A stretch of 64,000 nucleotides of DNA from Polycladomyces abyssicola. Lineage in GTDB: Bacteria; Bacillota; Bacilli; Thermoactinomycetales; JIR-001. This document shows positions 8,736-17,411 of the stretch, piece after piece. Position 1 is the first letter of the stretch, and each line of letters opens with the position of its first letter. The DNA is taken from NCBI RefSeq assembly GCF_018326425.1, contig NZ_AP024601.1, positions 1,848,001 through 1,912,000 on the forward strand, read 5' to 3'. Under the pieces are notes generated by a model. The model had not been told where the DNA came from, made no database searches, and was given only the letters and a program-made list of their open reading frames with translations. The position numbers were made by a program, and so were the translations under genes.

Positions 8736-8743
8736 ATCACACA

Positions 8744-9844
8744 TCAACCACCGTATGCCCAAACCAAAACACCCACAAAACCGACGCACGCCGCCAATCC
8801 GGCCAACCAAACCGCACCGTAGGCCGAACGTCGCTGGCGAAACAACAACGGGATCAGCGCCAACAGGATCAGCGCCACCAATACCGACAACCCACCGAGA
8901 AGATGTCCCTGCCATTCCGCACGTAGACCGGGATGCCATTTCCCGGGAAACAATCCCTCAAACAACGGGGACACACCGACAGCCTGTACTGTCTCTGCCA
9001 CGGTGTGCGGTGCTGCTTCCTGACTCATCCACGCGGTGATGGCCACCACCAGCAATATCAAGATCGCTTCCGCGCGTATCCAGGGCAGGGGATTTACCCC
9101 TTCGCCCCGCGCCAGTTTTCGGCGAATCCATCCGCCATTCACCCCGGCCATGACCAATACCCCAGCAGTCATCCACTGTTTGATCAACAACGCTTCCCCG
9201 TAAGGCAATACCCAGGAAGCAACATACTCAGGAGCAATGATACCCATCAATCCCCAACCAGCCAGGATGACGGCCGTCACGCAACCGATCGCCGTCGGAG
9301 TAAACCACCGAAGAAAAGAAAGCCAACGCGCGGTGTCAACCGTAAAGAAACCGGCCATCATCAATCCACCCGCCCATATACATACCGCGGTCAGATGAAC
9401 CGAATGCAAAACCCAACCGCTGACACCTGAAACGGAAGCGGCGTGGCCCATCCACGACTTGATCAGGATTAGCATCCATGTACCGATCAAAGCCAAACCA
9501 GACGTCCATTTGGAGCTGGTCATATCCCGTGCCTGAAGAAATAGGGCGAGCAAAATCGATGCTGCCATCAAGCCCAACCAAACTTGCCCGGTACGTGAGA
9601 GAAACACTCCCAGCCGAATGGCCTCCATCCAACCCGTATCCGGTGCCAAAAAAAGAACCAGACGCAGGACGGGAACAAAAGAAGCAAGGCCCGCTAACAG
9701 AGTGACCAAGGGAAACAGGCGGTGCGGGAAAACAACGATCGGTTTGTACTCATCCCCCACCAGTGAAAGAAGCGCCCCGCCCGTCAACAGGGCGAGGCAC
9801 GTCACTGCCATCGTCTCGAACAATGTTTGAACCCATACGATCAT
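8744..9844 (-). CDS. CopD-family copper resistance membrane protein (YcnJ C-terminal-like)
   Basis: 366 residues with about eight or nine predicted membrane helices and the CopD core (GWVLHSVHLTAVCIWAGGLM and the following helices). CopD proteins work with CopC in copper import or tolerance at the membrane. In Bacillus YcnJ the CopC and CopD domains are fused; here they are separate genes. Its ATG overlaps the stop codon of the copC-like gene (ATGA), so they are translationally coupled. Confidence 0.85.
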   Translation of the reverse strand: MIVWVQTLFETMAVTCLALLTGGALLSLVGDEYKPIVVFPHRLFPLVTLLAGLASFVPVLRLVLFLAPDTGWMEAIRLGVFLSRTGQVWLGLMAASILLALFLQARDMTSSKWTSGLALIGTWMLILIKSWMGHAASVSGVSGWVLHSVHLTAVCIWAGGLMMAGFFTVDTARWLSFLRWFTPTAIGCVTAVILAGWGLMGIIAPEYVASWVLPYGEALLIKQWMTAGVLVMAGVNGGWIRRKLARGEGVNPLPWIRAEAILILLVVAITAWMSQEAAPHTVAETVQAVGVSPLFEGLFPGKWHPGLRAEWQGHLLGGLSVLVALILLALIPLLFRQRRSAYGAVWLAGLAACVGFVGVLVWAYGG

Positions 9845-10383
9845 GCTTTCGGCTTCCTCCAGAACAACCAGCCCACAATCACCGCGGCGCTGAGTATCAG
9901 TAAGGCCACCACCCAGATCACGGGAGAAGAAGTGGACCGTTTAACCGGAGCGGGATGTTGGTCGTGATGCGGCGTAGGCTGTTGTTTGGGTACGGTCGGC
10001 GGTTTTTGGCTGGTCGATGTTTTACCCGCTTTCACCTCAAAGTGAAATGACCCTTGCATCGGATGACCGTCCAATCCGATGATTTTCCACTGGGCGGTGT
10101 AGTTGCCGTCCGGCAGGGCGGACCCCAATGTCGCTTCCAACGTATCCCCTTGAATCTTGACGGAAGACGGTTTAACCGTGTGCCCAGCGTCGTCACGCAG
10201 TTCCACCGAACCACCCTGTTCAATGCGCTCCTCAAACACCAACGTGAGCTTCTGCACTGGTTGGGAAACCGTGTCCCCATCACCCGGTGTCGATTGTTTC
10301 AGGTGCGTGTGGGCCCACGTCAGTGAAGGCACGAGCCAAATACACAAGCACAAACCGATATACCTGATCCATTTTCGGTTCAT
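9841..10383 (-). CDS. CopC-domain copper-binding protein with C-terminal membrane anchor
   Basis: 180 residues from ATG 10383 (site GAGGTGGAAAAT). A signal peptide (about 1-24) ends SLTWA and is followed by HTHLKQSTPGDGD, the CopC N-terminus in which the first mature His (25) is a copper ligand. The second ligand region GLDGHPMQGSFHFEV is present. A Pro/His/Lys-rich linker (HHDQHPAPVK) and one C-terminal membrane helix tether it outside the membrane. First gene of a copC-copD operon. An AT-rich promoter region (TATATTATAGT) lies just upstream of the gene. Confidence 0.88.
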   Translation of the reverse strand: MNRKWIRYIGLCLCIWLVPSLTWAHTHLKQSTPGDGDTVSQPVQKLTLVFEERIEQGGSVELRDDAGHTVKPSSVKIQGDTLEATLGSALPDGNYTAQWKIIGLDGHPMQGSFHFEVKAGKTSTSQKPPTVPKQQPTPHHDQHPAPVKRSTSSPVIWVVALLILSAAVIVGWLFWRKPKA

Positions 10384-10615
10384 ATTTTCCACCTCGTCCA
10401 AGCAGACTGAACGCAGTACCCAATCTTACTATAATATAACACCCATTAGGTGAAATCCTCAGGACTTTCACAGAAGATACGAAAATACGTCACGGGTTTT
10501 CATCAAAAGTTGGTTGAAAATCACCGGATACGGTTTTGCCCAGGAAATACGTGGTCCATGAAACTATTCTAACAGGAGTCCGTCGGATATCGTCCATGAA
10601 ACGGGGGATTTCCTC

Positions 10616-10720
10616 TAAATGGAGGCCTATGTACTCAATCTTACTAAGATCGAAACCCCGTCGGGCATGCAGGAACGACTGAAAGCCGTCTTGAACCAGT
10701 ATCTTATGTGATTCTACGAG
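10616..10720 (+). pseudogene. xylA: xylose isomerase C-terminal remnant
   Basis: After an in-frame TAA at 10616 the frame reads MEAYVLNLTKIETPSG, then MQERLKAVLNQYLM and stop, the C-terminal tail of bacterial xylose isomerases (LEAY... then an LLESI.NQYL type end). The sequence upstream is not recognisable as xylA. It is followed after 20 bp by a xylB start, the usual xylAB order, so both are relics of a deleted xylose operon. Confidence 0.6.
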
Positions 10721-10740
10721 ATCGACGGGAGGGCTGACCA

Positions 10741-10890
10741 ATGAGTTTTGTTATCGGTGTTGACCTGGGCACGAGCGCGGTCAAAACCGTGATTGTGAAT
10801 CGGGAGGGAGAAGTTTGTTACGAAGTGTCCAAAAGTTACCCACTACACCAAACATCAGACTTCCTCCAGGGTCACTTCTATCTCCTGGGA
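10741..10890 (+). pseudogene. xylB: xylulokinase N-terminal remnant
   Basis: ATG 10741 (good GGGAGGG site) reads 49 residues beginning MSFVIGVDLGTSAVKTVIVN and continuing with the EGEVCYEVSKSYPL segment, the FGGY-kinase phosphate-1 motif and beta-hairpin of xylulokinase. After SYPLHQ the similarity stops and the frame ends. Over 90 percent of the gene is missing. A 3'-truncated relic. Confidence 0.75.
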
Positions 10891-10939
10891 TGATAATACA
10901 ATTAATATAATTTAAAACATTTTGATATTTTGTAAACGA

Positions 10940-10968
10940 TTGATAATGTAAACGTTTTCAATTATAAT
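10940..10968 (+). promoter_or_regulatory. sigma-A promoter with a CcpA cre site in the spacer
   Basis: TTGATA (10940-10945) and TATAAT (10963-10968) are 17 bp apart. The bases 10946-10960, ATGTAAACGTTTTCA, match the cre consensus WTGNAANCGNWNNCW at every position. A second near-match lies just upstream (TTGTAAACGATTGAT). Catabolite repression of this promoter is strongly implied. The next gene is the acyl-CoA synthetase 330 bp downstream. Confidence 0.75.
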
Positions 10969-11128
10969 CAACTCTAGTTGGACAGCAGGGATAGCTGTCG
11001 GGATATGATGATAAGAATGCATGAAATTAGTATTCATATTATTTTTATATTCAATCTCATTTTGATTGATATAAAATTTGAGTTTTTTGATTATCATAAC
11101 CCCAGTAACATCACTTTTGATTCATACA

Positions 11129-11230
11129 GCGGCCGACGAGAAAACTCGTCTACTTTTTCTAGAAGAGAATGTTCTTGAAGCTGTTATCTGTCTTGGTGCG
11201 AAATCAATACCCTATCAATCATCCGAATAG
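11129..11230 (+). pseudogene. possible N6-DNA methylase (HsdM-like) fragment
   Basis: A short plus-strand frame reads AADEKTRLLFLEENVLEAVI, then CLGAKSIPYQSSE and stop. The R..LLEEN.LEAVI.L pattern is the conserved segment that follows the NPPF motif region in type I methylase M subunits. Only about 33 residues remain. Low confidence. The rest of 10891-11298 is AT-rich with no gene. Confidence 0.3.
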
Positions 11231-11298
11231 TCGGTAATTGATTGTTGAGTATCTGCTACATAAAAGTGGATTAACTGATCAAAAGGAGTGTTACAAAG

Positions 11299-12972
11299 AT
11301 GACGAAGATCACTGACTATTCTTCTTTAAGTTCCTCTTTTTCTTGGGAGACTGTACTGAATCACTATGACTGGAATCCTCGTGAGCGTTTCAATGTGGCA
11401 CACGAGGTATGTGATCGTTATGCCGAAGATCCTTCTCGTATAGCCATATTCTATGAGGACCAGTTTGGCAATCAAAAAACCATCACATATCGAGAACTGC
11501 GTGACTGGTCCAATCAAATGGCCAATGTATTTCGCAAGCTTGGTATTAAGCGAGGAGACAGGGTTTGTGCACTGCTCCCGAAGAATCCCGCACTGATCGT
11601 GTATATTCTAGCTGCTTGGAAGGTAGGTGCAGTTTACGTACCACTATTTACAGCGTTTGGTCCGCAAGCAATCGAATATCGTATCAATCATTCTGAAGCA
11701 AAGGTGATTATAACCAATCAAACTCATCGTCCCAAATTACCACCAAAAGAAAAAGTCCCCTCACTTGAGCATATTTTCGTAATCGATGGAACGCCGAATC
11801 CGGGTGATTTGCCTTTTTGGGATACCCTTGCACTTGAGTCTCCTGAACATCGGACAGAAGAAATGACAGTAGACGATCTGTTGGCTATACAGTATACATC
11901 AGGATCCACCGGTATGCCAAAGGGAGCCATGTGGTCACACAATCTGCTTATTAATATTTATCCGTATATGCGTTACGCGATCGATCTGCGAGACGACGAT
12001 ATATTCTTAGGCGGTGCGGATCCGGGCTGGGCTTATGGGCTGATTTTTTGCACATTTGCACCCATGTGCTTTGGAGTCCCGATTGTTTTTTACGAAGGAC
12101 CCTTTAAGCCAGAGACCTATTATTCCCTGATGGAAAAATACAGTGTAACGAATTTTGCGTATGCCCCAACGGCCTATCGAGCAATGGTAGCATCAGGATC
12201 ACAGGTAATCAGCAAATACCATATTAAAGTAAGAGCCATGAGCTCTGCTGGTGAACCTCTTAACCCTGAGGTAATACAGTTTTTCAAAAAACATCTAGGA
12301 GTAACAGTGAAAGACCACTACGGGTTATCCGAAACATTGATGCTAATAGGTAATTTTAACGCAATCGATATGGAAATCCGTCCGGGGTCGATGGGATTTG
12401 CTTTACCAGGTTTTGAAGTTGCTTTACTTGATCATGCAGGTGTACCAGTAGCCGATGGTAGTGTGGGACAAATTGCGTTCAATACTGATTCATTTCCAAA
12501 TGTTTTCAAAGGATATTGGAAAGATCCTGATAAGACTGCGGAAAAAATGATCGGAAATTGGTTCTTGACAGGTGACCTAGCATTCAAGGATCGAGAAGGG
12601 TACTTTTGGTTCCAAGGTCGGGCTGACGACATCATTTCGAGCGCCGGATATCGAATTGGACCTTTTGAGATTGAAAGTTGTCTACTGGAACACCCGGCTG
12701 TAGTTGAAGCAGCCGCTGTTGGAAAACCAGATCCGATGAAAGGAGAAATCGTAAAAGCGTTTGTTGTACTAGCAGACGAATTCACACCTTCGGATGAATT
12801 GGCACAAGAGTTATCCCTGTATGTAAAAAACCGCCTTTCAAAACATGAGTATCCGCGTGAAGTTGAATTCGTAACTGAATTACCCAAAACTCCCAGCGGT
12901 AAGATTCAACGGTTCATTCTCCGAAACCAAGAAATAGAAAAAAATAATGCTTCGCAACAAAAACAAATCTAA
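11299..12972 (+). CDS. acyl-CoA synthetase (AMP-forming), acetyl/medium-chain type
   Basis: 557 residues, start ATG with AAAAGGAG upstream. Adenylate-forming enzyme that activates a carboxylate with ATP and CoA. It shows the P-loop YTSGSTGMPKGAMWSHN (about 198-214), the adenine-binding GLSETLML, the hinge region (TGDLAFKDREGYFWFQGRADD) and the catalytic lysine motif TPSGKIQR near the C-terminus. Overall it is closer to AcsA and medium-chain synthetases than to long-chain FadD. The cre-bearing promoter upstream is consistent with catabolite repression as for acsA. Base composition is more AT-rich than the flanking backbone genes. Exact substrate not deducible. Confidence 0.88.
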   Translation: MTKITDYSSLSSSFSWETVLNHYDWNPRERFNVAHEVCDRYAEDPSRIAIFYEDQFGNQKTITYRELRDWSNQMANVFRKLGIKRGDRVCALLPKNPALIVYILAAWKVGAVYVPLFTAFGPQAIEYRINHSEAKVIITNQTHRPKLPPKEKVPSLEHIFVIDGTPNPGDLPFWDTLALESPEHRTEEMTVDDLLAIQYTSGSTGMPKGAMWSHNLLINIYPYMRYAIDLRDDDIFLGGADPGWAYGLIFCTFAPMCFGVPIVFYEGPFKPETYYSLMEKYSVTNFAYAPTAYRAMVASGSQVISKYHIKVRAMSSAGEPLNPEVIQFFKKHLGVTVKDHYGLSETLMLIGNFNAIDMEIRPGSMGFALPGFEVALLDHAGVPVADGSVGQIAFNTDSFPNVFKGYWKDPDKTAEKMIGNWFLTGDLAFKDREGYFWFQGRADDIISSAGYRIGPFEIESCLLEHPAVVEAAAVGKPDPMKGEIVKAFVVLADEFTPSDELAQELSLYVKNRLSKHEYPREVEFVTELPKTPSGKIQRFILRNQEIEKNNASQQKQI

Positions 12973-13007
12973 AAGGAAGGAAATCCTACGGTTTCTTTCA
13001 TAAACAC

Positions 13008-13049
13008 AAAATGACTTGAGCGCCAAAAGTGGTGCCTCAAGTCATTTTT
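13008..13049 (+). terminator. terminator of the acyl-CoA synthetase gene
   Basis: AAAATGACTTGAG and CTCAAGTCATTTT form a perfect 13-bp stem with a 15-nt loop, followed by a T-run. Confidence 0.85.
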
Positions 13050-13190
13050 CCATTTACTAGGTATATGGCGGTGAACACTCCCTCTACCAGACATGGCAAA
13101 GGCCCGATTAGGTCTCACTACCAACTGGGTATTTGTATTGTAGACACCCGAAACCTTCTGGTAGAGTCGGATGATAAACTCTGAAAAACT

Positions 13191-13631
13191 CTATACCGAT
13201 TCCATATTGGAACGAATCTGCAACGCAACACAGTCAAGTTCTGAGCGTTCCGGATGGTTCGAGTAGCAACCATCGATCCGGAATGAATCTCCCTTAAAAC
13301 GCGGAACTACATGCAGATGGCAGTGAAATACATCCTGAAATGCGGCTTCCCCATCGGCTAAAAGTAAGTTGATCCCTTCACAGTACACTCCGGACAACCG
13401 AATCGCAGTCGCTATTTTCTTTGCTACCGTCATCATACGAGCAACCACAGAGTCCGGCACCTCGGACAATGACTCATAGTGCACTTTCGGGATTACAAGG
13501 GTATGTCCGGGATTGATAGGAGCGATATCAAGGAAAGCAAGGATTTGAGCATCTTCATAAACGATACTGGCTGGTTCATCCTTTTGAACGATGGAACAAA
13601 AAATACAGGAAACCTGTCGATCTTCCATCAT
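13191..13631 (-). CDS. HIT-family nucleotide-binding protein
   Basis: 146 residues, ATG with AAAGGAGG upstream. The histidine triad HCHLHVVPR gives His103, His105 and His107, the nucleotidyl hydrolase/transferase active site. Cys9 and Cys12 (CIFC) are the start of the zinc site seen in HIT proteins of the Hit/HinT group. It hydrolyses nucleotide-phosphoramidate or dinucleotide substrates in the cytoplasm (family knowledge); the natural substrate is unknown. Monocistronic. Confidence 0.88.
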   Translation of the reverse strand: MMEDRQVSCIFCSIVQKDEPASIVYEDAQILAFLDIAPINPGHTLVIPKVHYESLSEVPDSVVARMMTVAKKIATAIRLSGVYCEGINLLLADGEAAFQDVFHCHLHVVPRFKGDSFRIDGCYSNHPERSELDCVALQIRSNMESV

Positions 13632-13777
13632 AGCGTTCCTCCTTTACACGGACCCGGTTCTGCATCTAATGTCTGCTGTTGAATGCAACAAATACCTTGA
13701 CTTTACAAGTTACAGGCAAATGTCAAAGGGTTGAGGTAACAAGATGTAATCAGAACATTTAGCAGGCTAAAGGAAAA

Positions 13778-13804
13778 GACCAGTCGTGGTTTTGTCGACT
13801 GGTC
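13778..13804 (-). terminator. hairpin downstream of the glycerate kinase gene
   Basis: GACCAGTCG and CGACTGGTC form a perfect 9-bp stem. Only a short TTTT follows on the minus strand, so this is a moderate terminator candidate. The remaining bases of 13632-13880 contain no recognisable gene. Confidence 0.45.
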
Positions 13805-13880
13805 CGTCGAATAATTATAGAGGAAGAGTGAAACTACTATTTCTTGAGCTTTTCCTTTGGAATCGTAGTAGCTTTCTTTT

Positions 13881-15026
13881 TCACCGCTTGTCTCCTCTCA
13901 TACCCAACCACAAACCAAAGACGTTTTCCAGTGCAGACACCATCCATTCGAATGCATGAGCAAATGCCTTTTCCTCATCCGTCGGTCCCGGGCAAAGACT
14001 GAACACGGCATCGATTCCACACGCTCTCAACTCTTTTACCACTGCGGGATCGTATGCTCCGGACACACAGATCACCGGCTTTCCGTACCTTTTCGCACGT
14101 TTGGCCACTCCGACCGGCGCTTTTCCCCGCAGAGTCTGATGGTCCGTCCTTCCTTCACCGGTGATGACCAAATCCACTTCTCTCACCCGCTCGTCAAACC
14201 GGCATACGTCCAACAACAACTCAATTCCCGGTTCCAGTCGGGCCCCACAAAATGCAGCCAAACCTGCCCCCGTACCCCCGGCCGCTCCTCCTCCGGGCAG
14301 ACGGGACACATCTACGCCCAAATCACGTCGTATCACATCGGACAACCGGCGCAGATTCGCATCCAACGTCTTAACCATCTCAGGTGTCGCCCCTTTTTGC
14401 GGACCAAACACATGGGAGGCACCATTTTCCCCGTATAAAGGATTGTCCACATCACAGGCCACGCGGATCGTCACTTCTTTCAGCCGCGGGTGCATCTGGC
14501 TCGTGTCCAATTTCGCCACTTCTCCCACATGTTGGCCACCTTGCTTCACCGGTCTCCCCTTTTCGTCCCATGCTCTCAGCCCGAGTGCCTGCGCCATGCC
14601 CAGTCCGCCGTCATTGGTGGCACTGCCGCCGATAGCTACCAGGATTTCCCGGACTTCAGGCAAATCCAGTGCAGACCGGATCAACAAGCCCGTCCCGTAT
14701 GTAGACGTTTGATACGGATTGCGCTCCGCGGGAGACAATAGTGGTAATCCTGAAGCCGAAGCCAGCTCCACAATCGCCGTTTGTCCCACCACGGCTAAAT
14801 CAGCGGTGATCGGACGACCCAACGGGTCCACCGTCTTCACCGGGATTCGTTTCCCTTCCACAGCCTGCAACACGCAATCCACCGTTCCTTCCCCGCCGTC
14901 GGCGATCGGCAACCCTGTCACTTCAATGTGTCGGTCCACACGCGCCGCCGCCATACACCCTGCTTCCACCACCTGTGCGGAAGACAAGCTGCCTTTGAAA
15001 GAATCGGAGGCAATCAACACCTTCAT
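13881..15026 (-). CDS. glycerate 2-kinase (GlxK/GarK family)
   Basis: 381 residues, ATG with a GGGGATG site. It begins MKVLIASDSFKGSLSSAQV and has ADGGEGTVD, VAIGGSATNDGG and LPGGGAAGGTGAGLAAF, all characteristic of class-II glycerate kinases, which phosphorylate D-glycerate to 2-phosphoglycerate. The full family length is present. No glyoxylate or tartronate genes flank it, so it stands alone here. Confidence 0.93.
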   Translation of the reverse strand: MKVLIASDSFKGSLSSAQVVEAGCMAAARVDRHIEVTGLPIADGGEGTVDCVLQAVEGKRIPVKTVDPLGRPITADLAVVGQTAIVELASASGLPLLSPAERNPYQTSTYGTGLLIRSALDLPEVREILVAIGGSATNDGGLGMAQALGLRAWDEKGRPVKQGGQHVGEVAKLDTSQMHPRLKEVTIRVACDVDNPLYGENGASHVFGPQKGATPEMVKTLDANLRRLSDVIRRDLGVDVSRLPGGGAAGGTGAGLAAFCGARLEPGIELLLDVCRFDERVREVDLVITGEGRTDHQTLRGKAPVGVAKRAKRYGKPVICVSGAYDPAVVKELRACGIDAVFSLCPGPTDEEKAFAHAFEWMVSALENVFGLWLGMRGDKR

Positions 15027-15156
15027 CCCATCATCCCCTTATCGATTGATACTTATCGTCTGCTCGGCTTGAACAACCCCACACAGTCCGGATATAATGA
15101 GGTTCGACGACAACAAAGATACACCGACCACCGACGTTGGCGAAAGAGGTGGTACG

Positions 15157-15579
15157 ATGCCGGTTTGGATGACATGGGCCGTCATTATCTGGGTCATGAT
15201 CATGATCGGATTTCTCTCAATCGGCGGTTATTTCATGTTTCGCAAGTTTCTCAAAGGCATGCCCAAGGAAGACGGCAAGTCGATTTTGGAATGGCAGGCT
15301 TATTATATCGAAAAAACGCGGCACATGTGGTCGGATGAACAAAAAGAACTGCTGGAGGACTTGGTGCGTCCGGTTCCCAAGATGTTCCGGGATACCGCTC
15401 GTCAGACAATTGCGGGTAAAATCGGCGAGCTTGCGCTGAAGGAAAATGCCGACCGCATCACTGAAGACCTGATTATCCGCGGATACATCCAGGCGACGCC
15501 GAAGCGGGATCACAAATGGCTGATTCGCACCCTGAAGGAGAAGCAGATCGACCTCACCCCGTACCAAGAATACTTTTAG
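15157..15579 (+). CDS. DUF2621 family membrane protein (YneK-like)
   Basis: 140 residues from ATG 15157 with GAGGTGG upstream. The open frame extends 20 codons further 5' but without a ribosome site. One N-terminal membrane helix (about 5-28) is followed by a charged cytoplasmic domain: SILEWQAYYIEKTRHMW, a helical middle, and a C-terminal KRDHKWLIRTLKEKQIDLTPY typical of the YneK/DUF2621 family of spore formers. Function unknown. Monocistronic with a strong terminator. Confidence 0.8.
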   Translation: MPVWMTWAVIIWVMIMIGFLSIGGYFMFRKFLKGMPKEDGKSILEWQAYYIEKTRHMWSDEQKELLEDLVRPVPKMFRDTARQTIAGKIGELALKENADRITEDLIIRGYIQATPKRDHKWLIRTLKEKQIDLTPYQEYF

Positions 15580-15581
15580 AC

Positions 15582-15623
15582 AAAAAGGTTCGTTCCCGAG
15601 TATGAAGGGAACGAACCTTTTTT
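15582..15623. terminator. bidirectional intrinsic terminator
   Basis: AAAAAGGTTCGTTCCC and GGGAACGAACCTTTTT form a perfect 16-bp stem with a 9-nt loop. It serves the convergent DUF2621 and PH-domain genes. Confidence 0.92.
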
Positions 15624-15630
15624 GATCAGG

Positions 15631-15978
15631 CTAACAGATCATCCGGGCCAGCGTCCGGTAGAACCCCATCACATCCGCTCCTTTTAGAAACTCCAATTCA
15701 TATGTCCGTCCCTTCGTCTGAATCTCAACGCGGTTGGACAGCGACCAGAGCTTCCCTTTTTCGATCGAGATTGCCTCCACTTTGGAGTAGGGGATGGAGA
15801 TGACAGCTGTTCTTCGACTCATCGCCGTTTTGTCCACAAACAAAATGCGCTTGTTCGTCAACGCGACGAAATCCAACAACAAACCGTAAGTCTGCAATAC
15901 TTCTTCTCCTTCAAACAAAAACTCCGCCACCTGATTCATATGACCACGGTCATTGTCTCCACCGCTGAAAATTCCCAC
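15631..15978 (-). CDS. bacterial PH-domain protein
   Basis: 115 residues from a GTG with GGGGGGAT upstream. Segments such as LLLDFVALTNKRILFVDK, SIPYSKVEAISIEKGKLW and YELEFLKGADVMGFYRTL follow the strand-and-final-helix pattern of the bPH_1 (DUF1696-like) fold. No membrane segment. The family is widespread in Firmicutes without an assigned role. Confidence 0.78.
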   Translation of the reverse strand: MGIFSGGDNDRGHMNQVAEFLFEGEEVLQTYGLLLDFVALTNKRILFVDKTAMSRRTAVISIPYSKVEAISIEKGKLWSLSNRVEIQTKGRTYELEFLKGADVMGFYRTLARMIC

Positions 15979-16061
15979 ATTATCCCCCCTTTCCTATGTC
16001 TTATCATACCCCATCCCCTTGAACCCGTTTGAGCAAACGGGGAAATCGCAACCGAAGAAAA

Positions 16062-16307
16062 TCATTCATCACATGCTTGATCTGATTTCACATACATCAA
16101 ACAATCAGCCCAAGTAAGACACTGACATGTTAATCCTTTTTCCAATATGCTAATCATTGTATCGATTTGTTTCTTTTTCTCCTTCAGTTCTGCACATTTG
16201 ATTGCTGCCATGGTACGCCATCGCTCAGAAGGAGTGACCTGTTCTTCAAATCCCTCTAATAAAGAGTAGGTTTCCCGAACGCTAAAATACAGCAGATTCA
16301 GACCCAA
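16062..16307 (-). pseudogene. C-terminal half of a MerR-type regulator
   Basis: 81 residues from a TTG. The long helix WRTMAAIKCAELKEKKKQID followed by a Cys-containing end (LTCQCLTWADC) matches the dimerisation helix and metal-binding loop of MerR regulators. The N-terminal HTH is absent: an upstream stop lies just before SQWVIKSLGLN. Metal-responsive origin is suggested by the cysteines. Truncated by whatever rearrangement brought the neighbouring ptsG fragment. Confidence 0.5.
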
Positions 16308-16340
16308 ACTCTTAATTACCCACTGAGACTATCTATGGTT

Positions 16341-16384
16341 TAAAAAACGGGAGCCGATTCCCTCAGGAATGCAGCTCCCGTTTG
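16341..16384 (-). terminator. terminator after the ptsG-tail pseudogene
   Basis: ACGGGAGC and GCTCCCGT form a stem (with further inner pairing) followed on the minus strand by TTTTTT. The intact ptsG at 27.5 kb has lost the distal arm of this stem and uses a different terminator. Confidence 0.75.
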
Positions 16385-16400
16385 GTTGTGAGATATCGTA

Positions 16401-16810
16401 TTACTTCACCGTCACGATATCTTCTTCACCGTTGGATTTCGGTTTTTTCAGGTTGACCGATTCGCCTCCCTGCAAGTTGGTGAACACGATCGGGGTGATG
16501 ATGGAAGTGGCGTTTTTCTTGATATAGTCCAGATCCACTTCCAGCAGTTTTTGTCCCGGTTTCACTTTGTCACCGTCGAAGATGAAGACTTCAAAGCCTT
16601 TCCCTTACAGGTTGACGGCATCGATTCCGATGTGATTCAGGATCGCCCACAGAATGGATACCATGGCGTCCCTTCAATCGGAGATACCACGACACCTTCC
16701 GTCGGTTCGATCGCAAAGACACCCCCCATCATTCTATGGCTTTATCCTCATCTTCACGTCCCGGCATTTTAAGGTTCCATTTGCGGATGGCAAATGGGAT
16801 CATTCCGAAC
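16401..16810 (-). pseudogene. decayed second copy of the ptsG 3' end (EIIA domain)
   Basis: From the TTA at 16401 leftwards to about 16620 the DNA is nearly identical to 27535-27750 of the intact ptsG, including the last EIIA residues. Beyond that, sections corresponding to 27840-27900 and 28335-28395 are joined with indels. In-frame TAA codons (for example CCTTTCCCTTACAGG on the plus strand at about 16606) and deletions destroy the reading frame. Only a few hundred bases of the roughly 2-kb gene remain. An ectopic partial duplication. Confidence 0.85.
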
Positions 16811-16929
16811 CCTCATACTGAAGCCTGATTACCTCCAAACAATCCATCACCAATTCGATCCCTTTTGCGAATCGATGTCTTTGCGGGAACGAAAATGTCC
16901 ATCCCCTGCAAAAACCGCGCCATATTTGT

Positions 16930-17245
16930 CACGGTACATCTTCTAGTACCTCTGGTCAATCTCTACCTTCAACTCCTCAGGCATATTTATGAAAACGGGG
17001 AAGATCAACCGATACATCAACGGCGTCTCCCGATAAGATTGATACGGTACATCCACTAAGTTTTCGATAGCTTTCCGAATCGAGCATTGGCCCTCGCTGA
17101 CGATCCCGAGAAGGGGAAACCCCACTGACAGTACGGGGCGAATAAACTCCATAAGATCCCGGGTTGCCCTACTTTTGATGTTTTTCGCTACCAGGATGGC
17201 TCTCTTAATACAGATAGAAATAGCACCGATCAGCGGCCGACCGGA
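16930..17245 (-). mobile_element. DDE transposase fragment
   Basis: The minus-strand frame reads PLIGAISICIKRAILVAKNI, then about eight residues on FIRPVLSVGFPLLGIVSEGQ directly followed by CSIRKAIENLVDVPYQ. The GIVSDGQ.SIR.AIE...P.VPHQ pattern is the middle part of a transposase catalytic domain. Stops interrupt it, and no terminal repeats were seen. The stretch 17246-17411 holds nothing recognisable. Confidence 0.45.
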
Positions 17246-17411
17246 ATGAGAAAAGCAACTGGTTCAACCAGCTGCTCCTTAAGTGGGATCGACGTTCATT
17301 TGGCTCGATATCTACTTTGTCTATGCAGTCTTGATCAATGGCAATGCTCCAACATCGTTAAGCTTCGTCTCTGTCACGGTCTCCCGGTTCTCATTATCAT
17401 GTTGATCCCCT

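Noticed and set aside
10490..10741. 83-codon minus-strand frame upstream of the copper operon
   Set aside because: No ribosome site and it is antisense to the xylA remnant; composition not protein-like.
13082..13168. CTCTACCAGA / TCTGGTAGAG inverted repeats as IS ends
   Set aside because: Only 10 bp each, 67 bp apart, with no transposase between them.
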